DNA of 64,000 bases from Amoebidium appalachense (GCA_963693365.1 CAVNZM010000007.1:2480001-2544000), one strand, 5' to 3'; shown: positions 10,099-22,055, counted from the first letter of the stretch. A program made the numbers and translations. The notes: generated by a model not told the origin, from the sequence alone.

Positions 10099-11205
10099 CA
10101 CACACAAACACACACGTACACACACTCTTTTGTCCTGATCCCCCCTCTCCCCCTCCCCCCCCCCCCCCCCCCCCCCGCCCCCCGCCCCCTTCCCTGCCCC
10201 GGGCCCGGGGGATTATAAACTCGTGTGGCCCGCTTTAGCACACCAACATGCCAGTGGTCACAAGATATCCGCCACAGTGAGTGTGTACATCAACCGTTTG
10301 TGACACATAACTTCCCCCTCTTCTCCCCCCCCCCCCCCCTCCCCCCCACCCCTCCCCCCCCCCCCCCCCCCCCAGGGCTGTACCTTCACCACGGGCTTGT
10401 TGTTGCGCTTATCAATGACCTATACGGTATCCAGGCCCGAGCCGGCTGCTTCTGCGCCGGCCCATACATGCACCGCCTATTAAGCTACCCAGACACCCAC
10501 ACGAAAATTCTCACAGACCCCCCCCCTGCTAAAGGCAGGCGCCACCCGCATATCCCTTAACTACTTCATGACAGAGGCCGATGCTCAGTTTATTGTCTCG
10601 GCCGTGCTCCAGGTGGCAACGAGTGGATGGAAACTTTTACCCCTTTACGCGCCTGAAATTTCCACAGGGCTCTATAGATACCGCGGCCCTACAAACAAAA
10701 GCGAAAACCCACCCGAACTTCCAAGATTGGACGAATTGACACTGGATAAAAGGATTCGAGGCCGGAAACTGGGTAAAAACTCTGCTGAGGGGGGTCTAAA
10801 GCGGAGAAAATGCCTTCAGGCTGCAGAGAGAATATTGAATAATGCACCAGAGATGGTGGGGACGGCGGTGCGAAACGGAAGAGTGGTAGATTACATGGAG
10901 GGGGGTATCCGGCAAATGAGAATAACCATATCAGGGAATACCGGTGGTTTGTGATTGGATCCGAAGCTGCAAAACTGATGATGAACCCCCCTGCACCGAC
11001 GCAAAATTCCGGTGTGGTGTCGTCAGTGATGAAGAAAATTTCGATGTTTAGGACCCCACAGGTGGCGGCAAAAAATAGCGCCCGGGGGAATATTAGCACG
11101 TCGAAAGTGGTGGCGGAAAATTCAAAGGAAAAGGGGGGGAAGGAAGAGTGGGGGACGCGAGACGTTCCACTCCCGATTTCTCAAGTGATTGCCATCGGGA
11201 ATTAA
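7355..11205 (+). CDS. Class V aminotransferase (cysteine desulfurase-like), four exons, two frameshifts
   Basis: Exons are 7355-7765, 8420-8977, 9698-9905 and 10376-11205, all with GT-AG borders and compatible phases. The product is a fold-type I PLP enzyme of the class V (NifS/SufS-like) superfamily. It has YCDYTASGR near the start, the VGPYEHHSNE and SAGSNVTG segments, WDCAAAGPY with the Asp expected to contact the PLP ring, and FSPHKFIGGPGSAGVLV with the Schiff-base Lys near residue 265. It also has LHHGLVVALINDLYGIQARAGC and a C-terminal EYRWFVIGSEA segment. About 668 aa result if two single-base shifts are allowed in exon 4. One is at the C9 run 10518-10526 (frame changes before LLKAGATR). 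The other is at the G6 run 10900-10905 (frame changes before GYPANENN). Without them the frame stops at 10560 or 10954. The shifts cancel, and both sides keep family motifs, so sequencing error in homopolymers is more likely than decay. The substrate is unknown; a true cysteine desulfurase role is not shown. An upstream in-frame ATG at 7187 exists, but 7355 is preferred because conservation starts after it. Confidence 0.85.
8092..8188. repeat. (CA)n tract in aminotransferase intron 1
   Basis: Nearly pure CA repeats, interrupted only near 8152-8166. They lie between exons 1 and 2. Confidence 0.9.
8983..9535. repeat. C(n)A(m), (GAA)n and (CA)n tracts in aminotransferase intron 2
   Basis: In order there are C runs (8983-9025), an A run (9131-9151), a C(n)A(m) junction (C about 9317-9347 then A to 9359) preceded by TATTCAAC, a pure (GAA)n tract (about 9359-9413), and (CA)n at 9476-9535. 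TATTCAAC before the C run resembles the CATTCAAAC end of family A, so this may be an A-element tail. That link is inference. Confidence 0.75.
9927..10375. repeat. C runs and (CA)n in aminotransferase intron 3
   Basis: C runs occur at 9927-9960, (CA)n at about 10004-10094, and more C runs at 10153-10180 and 10327-10373. The last C run leads straight into the acceptor CCCAG before exon 4, so the homopolymer itself is the polypyrimidine tract. Confidence 0.85.
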
Positions 11206-12616
11206 GCGGCACTTTTCTGAATTTTTTGTTTTATCCCCCCCCCCCCCCCCCCCCCCCCTCCCCCCCCCCCTCCCCTTCCCCCCTGCCTCCTATTCCGTCG
11301 TTTTGTTTTTTGTTATGGGCCTCCCTCCCTCTTTTTCTCATCTTCTTCTTTTTTTTTTTTTTTCTCCCCTCGTTAAATCAATAATATCGACCAATCTATA
11401 GACTAATGATGAGCATAGGCATTCGTGTCCTTTGTCTTCAACTGTCGCAAGAGGTGTTTCAATAATCCCCCCGCCCCCCTTCTCCCCCCCCCCCCCCCCC
11501 CCCGCTTGGGCCCCCCTCGTTTTTCCGTCGGGGGTTTCCCCTTTTCCGTTCTTTATTGTGAAGTTTCAACTGCGCAATCACCAAGTTTCAACTGCGCAAT
11601 CACCGGGGATAGCCCGAGGCATACCTTGTGTACATTATTCTTTTGTTTGGAATTTGGAGTGGTGTCTAACTTGGCATGCATGCACGGGCCTGTTCCCTAG
11701 ATATATCGACACATACCAAGATATACCAAAAATTCCAAAAATAGATAAACCGGAAAAAACCCCATATACACCGATAAGTATACCTAGGTAGACCGATAAA
11801 TTCAACTTGATTTAAAGACATCTATATTTGGTCATGATCTTGGTGCATCTCGGACGCCTAGGATTTGCTACCATTACTACATTTCAACATCTAACGAGTC
11901 TTGGTAATACACTCCCTGTATATTATTTCCAAAGCGCGCTAACTCTTGGCTTTAGCTTGCGAACAATCTCCTGAAATATGGACTGTGTGAGCCAGTTTTT
12001 GTTGGAAATAAGTTAATTTCTCGAATACTCTACATGGCCAAACGCAGGGAAATCTGTGACATCTCAAGTTTTTGTTGCGCCAGAATGGGACTTGGTCTTG
12101 GCAATTACGATGGTTTTCGTAGTTCTTGGTGGCGGGTCTAGGAGCCTTACTTAGAAGGGGTTAACGGACACGATATGCCTGAATTACTATTCAATTAACC
12201 TTTTCTGTCTTGTGACCTCTACAAGAGTGTCGAGCTTCAAGTCCGCATGCCAATATCAATACTTTCGATTCCGGACAAAAGAGAAAAAACAATCTGTGGA
12301 GTTTTCAACCTATCTCATCGGAGCCCCCCCCCCCCCCCCCCCCCCCCCCCCACCCCCACCCCCCCCACCCCCCTTGGTCCTGGTGGGTGGGTGGGTGGGT
12401 GGGGGGGGGGGGGGGGGGGGTATCATATGCTTTGAAATCAGAGACTACTTGAAATCATGTATCGACGTAGCAACATATTATTATGCTGGTCCCCCCCCCC
12501 CCCCCCCCCCCCTCCCCCTCCCCCTCCCTTCCCTCTTCCTCCCCCCCCCCCCCCCCCCCCCCCAACCTCTCTTTTGCCTTCCCTTCATCAATTTGTGCTT
12601 TTTGAATGTGAAGACG

Positions 12617-12651
<35 letters not shown>

Positions 12652-12765
12652 ACACACACACCATCTTCTAATTTCAACACGTATCGCCCCACTATGGGCG
12701 CAAGGGCATCGTGCATGCACACGTACTGGGCGTCCTTGTGCTGTTTTATGGGTGTCTAGGTAGAG
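11206..12765. other. Spacer with C runs and a 22-bp direct repeat
   Basis: C runs occur at 11235-11270, 11481-11503, 12325-12372, 12491-12564 and 12618-12650. AAGTTTCAACTGCGCAATCACC occurs twice head to tail at about 11561-11604. The parts between are AT-rich and unique. No exon was recognised. Confidence 0.45.
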
Positions 12766-12967
12766 TTAAAGAGCGGATAACAACTGTATTGGTATTCATA
12801 TTACTGAACGCGACAGTCGTACCCATACTATTCACATACTAACTGACCTTAAAACTAAGTATACATTTAAAGAGCGGATAACAACTGCATTGGTATTCAT
12901 ATTACTGAACGCGACAGTCGTACCCATACTATTCACATACTAATTGACCTTAAAACTAAGTATGCAT
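12766..12967. repeat. 101-bp tandem duplication
   Basis: The unit starting TTAAAGAGCGGATAACAACT (12766) recurs at 12867 with only a few mismatches (for example GTATT versus GCATT, and AACTG versus AATTG). The high identity points to a recent event. The unit contains no simple repeat and no open frame. Confidence 0.9.
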
Positions 12968-14110
12968 ATGACACTGTAATGCTCTGAATATGTTCCTAGG
13001 CGATATAACTCGATCAACGTAGCAACCACTGAACACAAATCTTGCTCACCGCAAACTATATCAACAGCAGCATATATTACTCATTGTAGTTATATATACT
13101 GTTGTGATAATGTTGTTCCCCAGAGAAAGAGTAGTAGTATGTGTGCATATCTAGGGTTCTAAATACGTTTCTGGACAACTCGCACATTTTAGCAAAACGT
13201 GAGCACCAATTTCATTATCCATAAACTATATCAGACGGTCGTATGCTTACGCCTATTCTAATGTCATGTGCCAGGGAAAAAACTAATGTTAGCATCAGGT
13301 GTTCAACATCCTTGGTCGTAAAGAAATTTATCTACATGGCAACACGGTGTGTTGTTCTTGCAGTTCTTTTTTTTTTTTTTTTTTTTTAACTCAACGGCGG
13401 AAGAGGGAGCGGAAGATAGCACGGGGTGTCTCCAGAATATACCTGCGTGAACAGTGATGTATAGTGAGCAATAGGTCGTGAGGGAAACACAAACAAAGGG
13501 TAGGTGTAATGTAGATATAGTTGTAAATATACGGCTAAGGTAAACCGTTGCATGGTTACCGAAGAGGGGTTGGATGAAGAACATGTGCATGCGACAGCGA
13601 GTGTGAGTATGTGTATTGGTGTGTGTTTGGGGGGGAGGGGAAGGGGAAGGGGGGTGTAGGACGCAAGAGAATGAGTGATACTAGGAAGAACCGTCGGTGC
13701 TTTGGTTTCTGGAAGTCCGAAAACTTTAAGAACGGAAAGGGGTACAAACTGAGTGATTGGCGTCTTTTGATGCAAAACAGTGTTGACCTCAGCATATACC
13801 TCTCCCCCTCCTTCCACACACTCACATGCGGCTCTCCACTCTCCCCACTCGTGTGTGCGTGTATATGTGTGTGTGTGTGTGTGTGTGCCTGTGTGTGTGT
13901 GCCTATGTGTGTGTGTGCGCGCACGTGTGTTTGTATTCTTTGGTGGATGCGCGCTTGAGACTATGTATGTATGTATGGGTGTGTGTGTACCAGCATGTAG
14001 GTGTGTGCGCATGTGTGTAGATGTGAAGGTGGGTAAGCAACGGGGGGAGGGGGGGAGGGGGGGAGGGGGGGAGGGGGGGAGGAGGGAAGGAGGGACGGGA
14101 GGGGATGTAC
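12968..14110. other. AT-rich spacer and GT/G-run tract, possible 3' end of the next gene
   Basis: 12968-13360 is unique and AT-rich. A T run lies at 13367-13387, GT-rich sequence at 13850-14030, and GGGGGGA repeats at 14041-14085. On the minus strand, 13663-13800 is open and could hold a further exon (PFLKFSDFQKPKHRRFF in one frame), and 13386-13458 could hold a terminal exon after TTCACGCAG. The frames are ambiguous, so neither is added to the gene model. Confidence 0.3.
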
Positions 14111-14172
14111 TCTGCAATCCCTTTGGACGGTGTCTGATGTCTGGCCACAGGTGCATGATGCTCCATCTCCGG

Positions 14173-14249
<77 letters not shown>

Positions 14250-14333
14250 GGCATTCACCTTTGTGTCATACTGGGGCGGGTTGACATATTTTTTTTCGAG
14301 GCAGGGGTGTGTGTGTTTTGTGTGAGTGTGTAT

Positions 14334-14366
<33 letters not shown>

Positions 14367-14787
14367 GGGGGAGGAGGAGGAGGAGAGGGGGGAGGGGAGG
14401 AAGTGGAGAGTGGGGGCAGGGGTGAAGGGGGGGAGGGGAGGCGGGGGTGGGGGGGGGGGGGGGGGAGGGGGGCAGGGAGTGAGGGCAAACAATAAGTCCG
14501 AAGAGTAGAGGGTGTTGATGGAATGGGGACAGAAAAAGAAATTCAAAATCCAGAAATATAGAAACACGACACGGAATATAAACGCAAAGATGGATACGGT
14601 TGGGATGGGGATGGAATCGGGACTTAGGATCACAAATAAAGTGTCTTATTGCTCCCTCCTTCCCGCCCCCTTCCCCTCCCTCCCCTCACCCTCCTCCTGT
14701 CTCTCACACACACACTCTCTCTCTCTCTCCCCCCCCCCCCCCCCCCCCCCCCCACCCCCCCCACCCCCCCCACCCTCTGTCTCCCAA

Positions 14788-14862
<75 letters not shown>

Positions 14863-16014
14863 CCTCCCCTACCCCCCTCCTCCCCCCCCTCTCTCCCCCT
14901 TTCCCCTCCCCTCTCCCCTCCCTTCTTCCCCTCCTGTTCTGGCATGTTGTTGCGTTTGTCTCGTGTCACTTGTTTATGTTCCCAAGTGTCCTTGTGTTTG
15001 TGTTTCCCTTCCTTGAGTGGATACACTCAAACCAGGCACGGGAGCCGTATACGTACGCTGTCTATTGATTTCCGACCATTTGCAACACAGCATATTTTTG
15101 TGTTTCTGTCTTTTAGGGGAGGAGAGGGGGGGGGGGGGGGATTGTAGAAGTACCTGTGCCTTTGTGTTGTGCTGTCGGCCACCTTGCATCTGACTCCATT
15201 CATGTCTATAGCACGTTTGTCAGGTAAACAGCATTATGCAACTAGGAATTCAACCCCTCCCCACCTCCCCTCCCCCTCCCCAGGGCCACCCTTCCCCCCT
15301 CCAGACCCCACCCCCCGCCCCCTTCCCCTCCCCCTACCCACCCCCCCCCCCCCCCCCAAAAAAAAAAAAAAAAAAAAAAACCTGGCTCACTCACTTCTCC
15401 CTTTACCTCTTCCCCACTCCCCCCCCCCCCCCCCCCCCCCCCCCCTCCCCCTCCCCCCCCCCCCTCTCGCCCCCAAAACCACCACCACTCAAAAAAAACC
15501 CCCCTGGCTCACTCACTTCTCCCTTTCCCTCTTCCCACTCCAACCCCCCCCCCCCCCCCTCCCCTCTCCCCCCCCTTCCCCCCCCCTGGCCCTCCCCCCC
15601 CCCCTCCTCCCCCCCCCCCACAAAAAAAAAGAAAAATAAAATAAAATATGGCCGGCGCACATACCTGACTGGTAGTGGGGGAGACCACGGGCTGGGCTCT
15701 CTGGTCTCTGTTACTGCTCTCTTGGCTGGTCGAACAGCACACTCTCCCTAGAGCACTCGGTCAATGACAAAATACTCTTGTGGGGTTTTATTACTATGTG
15801 TTTCTGTGTTTATTTAGGCTATTTGTTTGTATGTTTACTTTCTAATGATGTTTTTGTTTTTACTAATATTGATTTCTAATTTTCCATTCCTACTTCAATA
15901 TTTTCCATTCCTGTGTCTGATTTCTATCGCTTCGTATTATTTTCCTTTCATTTTTATATTTCACACACACCGTGTCCTCAAACTGTGCAAGTCACGCCAC
16001 ACAATCCTTTAGAT

Positions 16015-16052
<38 letters not shown>

Positions 16053-16122
16053 TTTTCCCCCAAAAAACAGCTATGCTCTTCTCTGCCTACAAATCAACTC
16101 CTCATGATTCCCTAACGGTACC

Positions 16123-16162
<40 letters not shown>

Positions 16163-17208
16163 CCCCCTCCCTCCCTCAAAATCTCCCGCCCACTCTCTCA
16201 CCGCCCCCTCCCCCTCCTCCCCCCTCCCCCTCCACCCCCTTCACTCTGCCCTTCCCACCTCCCCTTCCATCCACCTGCTCTTCTCCCCTACCCACCGTCC
16301 GTGCCATTATACACGCTCTGCGACACTCCCCCTTCATGTTATTTCACACTATTCATTTACGACAGTTAATTTCTGTTAACAAGTATTGGGTTAGCGCCTA
16401 TAATTTCTGTTCAAAAGTGTTGGGTTTGGGCCTATAGTTTCTGTTAAAAAGTGTTGGGTTAGAGCCTTTGGTCCAATGCAACCCGTCGGCCTTTATTGAA
16501 CACATACCTGCCACGGTCTCTTGTGGGGAATGGCGTTGTGTAGCACATCCCCATCGGCAGTCTGCAAACACAATATCAGGCCAGGTGGCAGGAACAAGGG
16601 GGAAAAAGGAAGAGGGAAAAAAAAAAAAAAAAAAAAAAAGGAAAGGAAAGGAAAGGAAAGGAAAAGAAAGGAAATGACATTGTTTTCGCTATTTGCATGA
16701 AATGTGCACGGAAAAGTTTAATGCTACGAATGGTGTTTGGATTGCTGTGCCAGTACGTGCAGACCGCCAATGTTTCTCTCTCTAGCCAGAAATAATTGTG
16801 TTAGGGCGTGTAAGGCTGGGCTAGAGTAACAAGGTATGTTCAAACAGGATTGTGGAAAGACAATTTTAAAATCCAGCATGTGTGGTCTCCCCCCCCCCCC
16901 CCCCCTCCCCCCCCCCCCCCCCCCCACCCACCCACCACCACCACCACCAAATCAACCAACCAACAAAAGAAAGAAAGAAGAAAAAACAAAACAACACCCA
17001 CAGGAGTATAAATGAAGAAGACCTGGTGAAAAAACAGCAACTGCTCAAAGCATATTGACACGGGCGCACCAACACACCCGGACCACTCCCCCCTCCCCCT
17101 CCCTCCCCCCCCCTCCCCTCCCACCCACACCCCACGTCCCCAATATTCAACAACACGAAGTTCTCTTGTCGGCTTACCTGTTGGAGGGCAGGGTGGGGTG
17201 AGGTGGGG

Positions 17209-17242
<34 letters not shown>

Positions 17243-17245
17243 GAA

Positions 17246-17278
<33 letters not shown>

Positions 17279-17869
17279 GGACACGATTGCACAATAAAAA
17301 AGGAAAGAGCCAACAAGAGCGAGCAAACAGCACACACCTCACTCCCATAGGCTACGTTGGTTGGGTAGTGGAGGCTATCTGATTGGGCCATCTGAGTCAC
17401 GTGACCAGGCTGGGTGCGGATTGGCTGGACGTCCCCTCTGTGGAGTAGTGACCAAAAAGAGGGTGGGAAGCAGTAAACCGGGATTAGTGATTAGTTGCGC
17501 ACGTTTCTACTTTGACATGTGTGTCCGATGGAAAACCTCCTTGGAAAGTAAAAAAGAGACGACCTTGAACATGGACCTAAAAAATTCAAAAAAAATGTCT
17601 GCTATGGATGGGGCAAAAGATAATGTTGGTGTTTGCCGTTTGAAGAAGGCCCTGGGGGGAAAGGGGGAAAGGGGCAAGGGTGGGAAGAGGGTTACTCAGG
17701 ACCAAAGCAAAGGGGGAAAGGGAGAAACGAGGAATGAGGGCGATACTTTGACTTGAGTGTGTATGAGTGTGCGTGGGATGTGTGTGTTTGTGTGGGTGTG
17801 TTTCTGTGTGTGTAACTGGGAGCCGGGAGGGGGTGGGGCGAGGGGAGAGGAGGAGGGGAGGAGGGAATA

Positions 17870-17946
<77 letters not shown>

Positions 17947-18729
17947 TTGGAGGACAGGGGGGGGGGGGGGGAGGGGAGGAGAAAGGGAGGGTACCTTGGA
18001 TGCGGAATGCAGAGGTTCATGTCACGACTGGACACCCTAGACCCCATCTGACTGCCCATTGGTCCGAAGGGCTCCTGGTCTCTCCCTAGAGCACCCTTGA
18101 ACTTTCCTCCACTCTCATACTTGCTCTGTGCATGGGACCCAGTCGTTTGTTCCTTTCTTTCCCACTCCGTTTCGTACCTTTGAACCCGAGGCTCGGCAGT
18201 TTTTAGTTCATTCCTTTCCAGCTCTCTTTCGTTCATGTTAAGTCCGCGGTGAGTGTTTGTCGTCGTGCTGCGTGGGAAAGAAGCAGGTGCAACAAGTCTT
18301 TTTGTGGAATCGGGCGGCTGGAAAGAGTTCAGGGTGGCTCTGGGAGTTGGGGCGGGTGGTGCTTCTGGTGCGGGAAGCGGTGCGGGAAGTGGTTTGGGTA
18401 GCACTTCCACCATGACGACATACTTGAAGGGTACTTTGCGCAGTTCCTTGCCATCTTTGGAAAATGAGAATTTTTGCGCACGGGTCCAGTCGTCACGTGC
18501 TTTGCGTAGGTCAAGGAAATGTGAAGGATGGATGGTTAAATGCTACATGGGGGTCGGGGGGGGGGGGTGGGGGGGGGGGGGTGGGGGGGGGGGGGGGGGG
18601 GGGGGGATGTCGAACGGATATATACGGTGTTGAGAAAAAGTGTGGGGGACAGGAGGGAGGGATATTGGTGTATCGGAGGATTGGGAAGTGATGGGGGGGG
18701 GGGGGGGGGGGGGGGGGGGGTGGGTGGGT

Positions 18730-18761
<32 letters not shown>

Positions 18762-19198
18762 GGTGGGGGGAAGGTAAGAGGGAGAAGAGGAGGGAACCGG
18801 GGAGGGGAGGAAGGGGGGTTCGAGACTGGAAAAAACGTCGTGTGTTTCTTATTATGGGTTTGGAGGGGGGGGAGGGGGAGGGTGAGGGGTTAGATATTTG
18901 TAAGGAGCAGCCTTGCGGAGTGCTTGTGTGTGTGTATGTATGTGTGTGTGTGTGTGTCTGTGTGTGTGTCTGTGTGTGTGCGTGCGCGCGCACACGCGTG
19001 TGTGCCCGTGTGTGTGCGTATCTATGTATGCCGCTGTGGTGGAGGTTGGGAAAGGAGAGGAAGGGGGGAAAGGGGGCGGGGGGAAGGGGGTAGGGGGGGT
19101 GGGGTGGGGGCGATCAGGATACTGCAGAAGAGCACCAAATTGCGGGACTTGACAGCTTCTTGCTGAAAGTTCGTTGCCATCAGATACACAAGCGCATC
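14111..19198 (-). CDS. Unrecognised intron-dense gene, seven candidate exons
   Basis: Reading on the minus strand the candidate exons are 19198-19123, 18499-17995, 17172-17136, 16561-16508, 15747-15665, 15205-15154 and 14178-14111. Each has an AG acceptor and GT donor (GTATGT at two of them), and all six junction phases fit with no stop. The first junction reads NLVLFC then [11 protein letters not shown]. Exon 2 continues [20 protein letters not shown] and then a Pro/Ala-rich, charged stretch of about 120 residues. Later exons read [30 protein letters not shown], a Ser/Pro-rich piece, [11 protein letters not shown] and [15 protein letters not shown]. The C-terminal two thirds look disordered. 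The first part ([15 protein letters not shown] then SRNLVLFC) could be a helix-strand pair of an alpha/beta domain, but no family is claimed. The 5' start and 3' end are not resolved. Introns carry GT, G and C runs; exon 14178 is entered directly from a CA tract. Confidence 0.42.
14180..14247. repeat. (GT)n tract abutting an exon
   Basis: Pure GT on the plus strand (CA on the minus strand) whose last CAG is the acceptor of the candidate minus exon at 14178-14111. Confidence 0.9.
14331..14480. repeat. G-run and GGA-rich tract
   Basis: Long G run (14334-14365) followed by purine-rich GGA/GGGGA sequence and a second run. It is intronic in the minus-strand model. Confidence 0.8.
14713..14945. 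repeat. (CT)n and C-rich tract
   Basis: (CT)n at about 14713-14730 and 14791-14860, with C runs between and a TCCCC-rich tail. No coding content was seen. Confidence 0.85.
15280..15640. repeat. Duplicated C(n)A(m) block
   Basis: A C run followed by an A run (15338-15380) is followed by CCTGGCTCACTCACTTCTCC. The same CTGGCTCACTCACTTCTCC word recurs at about 15505, again after a C/A-rich junction. This is a tandem duplication of a unit of about 125 bp, including its homopolymers. Confidence 0.65.
16014..16180. repeat. Oligo-C runs
   Basis: C runs at about 16016-16052 and 16124-16161, separated by unique sequence. They are intronic in the minus-strand model. Confidence 0.8.
16367..16470. repeat. 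34-bp unit in three tandem copies
   Basis: TAATTTCTGTTAACAAGTAT, then TGGGTTAGCGCC, recurs as TTCTGTTCAAAAGTGTTGGG and TTCTGTTAAAAAGTGTTGGG, at a period of about 35 bp. The copies are diverged. Confidence 0.7.
17871..17944. repeat. (GT)n tract
   Basis: Pure GT repeat just beyond the donor of the long candidate minus exon (which ends at 17995), within its intron. Confidence 0.9.
18543..18780. repeat. Clustered G runs
   Basis: G runs at about 18556-18606, 18691-18720 and 18730-18760, separated by short unique segments. They lie in the intron between the first two candidate minus exons. Confidence 0.85.
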
Positions 19199-20027
19199 CT
19201 GCAAGTGTGTGTGTGAGTGCGTGTATGTGTGCATGTGCACATGTGCGGGGATGGAGGGCGAGGGAGAGAGCAAGAGTAATTCCGTCATTAAAAAGAATGG
19301 AAGAAAATGGAAGGAAGAGGGTCGTGTAGAGGTTTGCGGAGGAGGGTGTGGTGGTAGCAAAGGCATTGCGGCGCCTGGGGGGACCCGGGGGGGGGGGGGG
19401 GGGGGGGGTGGGGGGAGGAAAGGAGGGGGGAGGGGGGGGGGGGGGAGCAATAATCCTTCCTGGGGTGAGACGACACATGATGAAAACATTCAATTCGTTG
19501 GTATGTTTTTAGAGTGTGTAAAGTAATGGAATGGTCGAGATGGAAACGAAGTAGTCACTCGAAGATAGGTGGGGTACTCCGTAACAAGAGTAGGGTGGCA
19601 AGGCAAGGGTTGAAATGAGGTTTAAGGGAGACCCCCTCACCAACCCTCCCTCCCCCCCCCCCCACACACACGCACACATAAATCTGTTTAACCAATATCA
19701 TAGCCATAATCCCCCCCCCTCCCCCCCCCCCCCCCCCCCCCCCCCCTCCCCCTCCCCCCCCCCCCCCCCCCCCCCCCCTCCCCTCTCTATCCTACTCTCC
19801 CCTTGAAGCCTTTGCTTATTAAGTTCTCCGAAAACCAAAAGGCAAAATCTTGAGCAAAAAGGAAAAAACTTCAAAAAAAGAAACCAAAGAAAAAAGAAAC
19901 TCATATCTGTCATGCCCGGACCGAGAGTAGCTCCACGACAGGAGAAGAGGATACAGCCTTAAAAATTACCTGTCTATAGGTAGATCAAGCCCCCCCCCCC
20001 CCCCCCCCTCCCCTCTCCCCCTCCGCG

Positions 20028-20058
<31 letters not shown>

Positions 20059-21264
20059 ACCTCCCCCCGCCCCAGGTTTCGAAGCTTAACATTAGTTACC
20101 ACAGGTGATGACACGGAGTCGGTCAAGAAACATATCAATCCTCTTTTCTCCTTAGCCAACAACATCCCAACCAGTGTTGTGTGCTACGTTAAGCAACGGC
20201 ACAGCCAATGCATCAGGAGCAGCTGCTACTGGGAAAGCAAAACATGGAATTTAACCTCCCCCCCCCTCCTCCCCCCCCCCCCCCCCCCCCCCCCCCTCCC
20301 AGCCCCCCCCCCCCAACAACAACAACCAAAAAAAAAGAAAGAAAAGAAAAAAATCGTCCAAACAACAATGCCTACTCCCATTACCAACCCCATACCCCCC
20401 CAAGCCGCTCCTTAGCAACAATAGGAGCAAACAAAACAGATTGCTTCTTCTCCTTGCATCGCTAATTTTACTTAGAAGAACAAATATCGGCACAACAACG
20501 GCTCACGAGAGCAAGGTGAACACCAAGTCGAAAAACCTAGAAATGACCAGAAGCCTTGCACAACTACTTGGGCGGAGCTCACCAACGCAATGCAGAGAGA
20601 TAAAAAGAAAAGGAAAACGAAAAACGCTGCACAACAACGACAGTAAACAAAACAAGGTGCGCATGCCTTTTCCCGGCGAACAATTTATACATGGAAAAAC
20701 AAGGACATCAACAGCCAGGAAACCCAAAGTCGCAGGGCCCGAAGAAAGCCAGAAAATCTTTGCAGCAACTTTCAGAGAGGCCAAGCACACAGAGCAGGAA
20801 GGGGAACAAACAAAAAAAGTCCAAAAGAAAAGAAAGAAAACAACAAAAGACAACGACCTTAAGCTCTGCCTGCAGGCTGCTATCCTGCTGTAGGTTTCTA
20901 CCGTCGTCTGTGATCCCAGAGCTGCACAAACGGCCCTTAGTGGTGGAAGAGATAACATGCCGGCACGTAGCTCAGCCAGCACCAGAAAACTTCCAAGGAA
21001 TTGAATGGTTTGGGGCGGAGATGGGGAGCAGATTTGGAAGGTTGGGGGAGGAGGAGCAGGAGGGGATGGTTGGCGAGGGAAGGGGAGGGAGGGAGAGAGA
21101 GAGAGGGGGGCGGGGAGGGGGGGGGGGGGGGGGGGGGAGGGAGGAGTGGGGGTGGAGGGGCCCGGGGAGGGGGGAGGGGAGTGGGGAAGTCACTGGGAAT
21201 CAGGGGCAGCAGCATCGAAGGTAGTTCTTAAAGGAGGGTGAAAAGTTAGAAGGTTCCGAACAAA

Positions 21265-21303
<39 letters not shown>

Positions 21304-21802
21304 CGATAAATCAGCTGGCAGATGCGTGAAGGGATCGAAAGATACAATGCAATAAAGCGTGGAAGGTATGGAGGAGCGAGGACAAGGCAGATGTAGTGAC
21401 CCGTGTGCTGATGTCAGATCCCTGCTAGTGTGCGTGTTACAAACCATGCAGTTGTAATTTGCAAAGAAGATGGTTATAAAAAAAAAAATGCATAACACTT
21501 CTGCACTGCTTAGGGATCAGCAATTCGTGTGAACCTCGAGCCACAACGGAAGCATCACACGCTACCAGAAAAAGCTTGAGTAATATGAGGCGGCCCAACC
21601 AAAGCAGGTGCATCTTCTTGTGTTTATACAACGGGTCGAGAGACATAAACACTTGACTCACCCCACCAACTGAAGATGGACTTTGTAGACAAAATCCTTG
21701 AAGTGGAAAAGGCGGAACTCAGGAAGCGAAAACGCTCTCAGATCCATCCTGCCTGCACGAACGAATTTCTAAACTGCTTTCTCTGGCGATGCTGTGCACA
21801 TA
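19199..21802. other. Spacer with G/C runs; possible small coding region near 20.1-20.9 kb
   Basis: G and C runs occur at 19388-19445, 19711-19780, 19990-20044, 20258-20316, 21117-21137 and 21266-21293. On plus, 20108-20250 is open after TTACCACAG (DDTESVKKHINPLFSLANN in one frame). A 150-codon frame at 20441-20893 begins with a hydrophobic stretch (LLLLASLILL) and is then Lys-rich. Its composition follows the A-rich DNA, and another frame is also open, so I do not call a gene. 21300-21800 is unique with nothing recognisable. Confidence 0.35.
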
Positions 21803-22055
21803 AAGTAAACGAGCCTAAGGACACACGAGCGAGAAGATGCTCAGCTGTGATGTTGAATTTCGAGGGATGTTCACGGTGTTAATTATGTCTCACGTAATAG
21901 CCCACAAGTTGGAGGCTTATTTTCCAAAGCCAGCACTAAAGTAAACTTCAAGAGTCCTCAGGACACACAAGGCGAGCAGATGCTCAGCTGTGATGTTTAC
22001 ATTTCGAGAAATGTTTAAGGTGCTAATAATTTCTCAAGTTGGATGCTTGTAATCC
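21803..22055. repeat. Diverged tandem duplication, about 137 bp
   Basis: AAGTAAAC...AGGACACAC...AGATGCTCAGCTGTGATGTT...TTTCGAG.GATGTT (from 21803) recurs from about 21940 with many substitutions. Both copies are followed by CAAGTTGGA-GCTT. This is an old duplication, with no coding content recognised. Confidence 0.75.

Noticed and set aside
13386-14633. 415-codon minus-strand protein
   Set aside because: The frame is mostly Pro and His-Thr from C and CA tracts; only short internal stretches could be exons.
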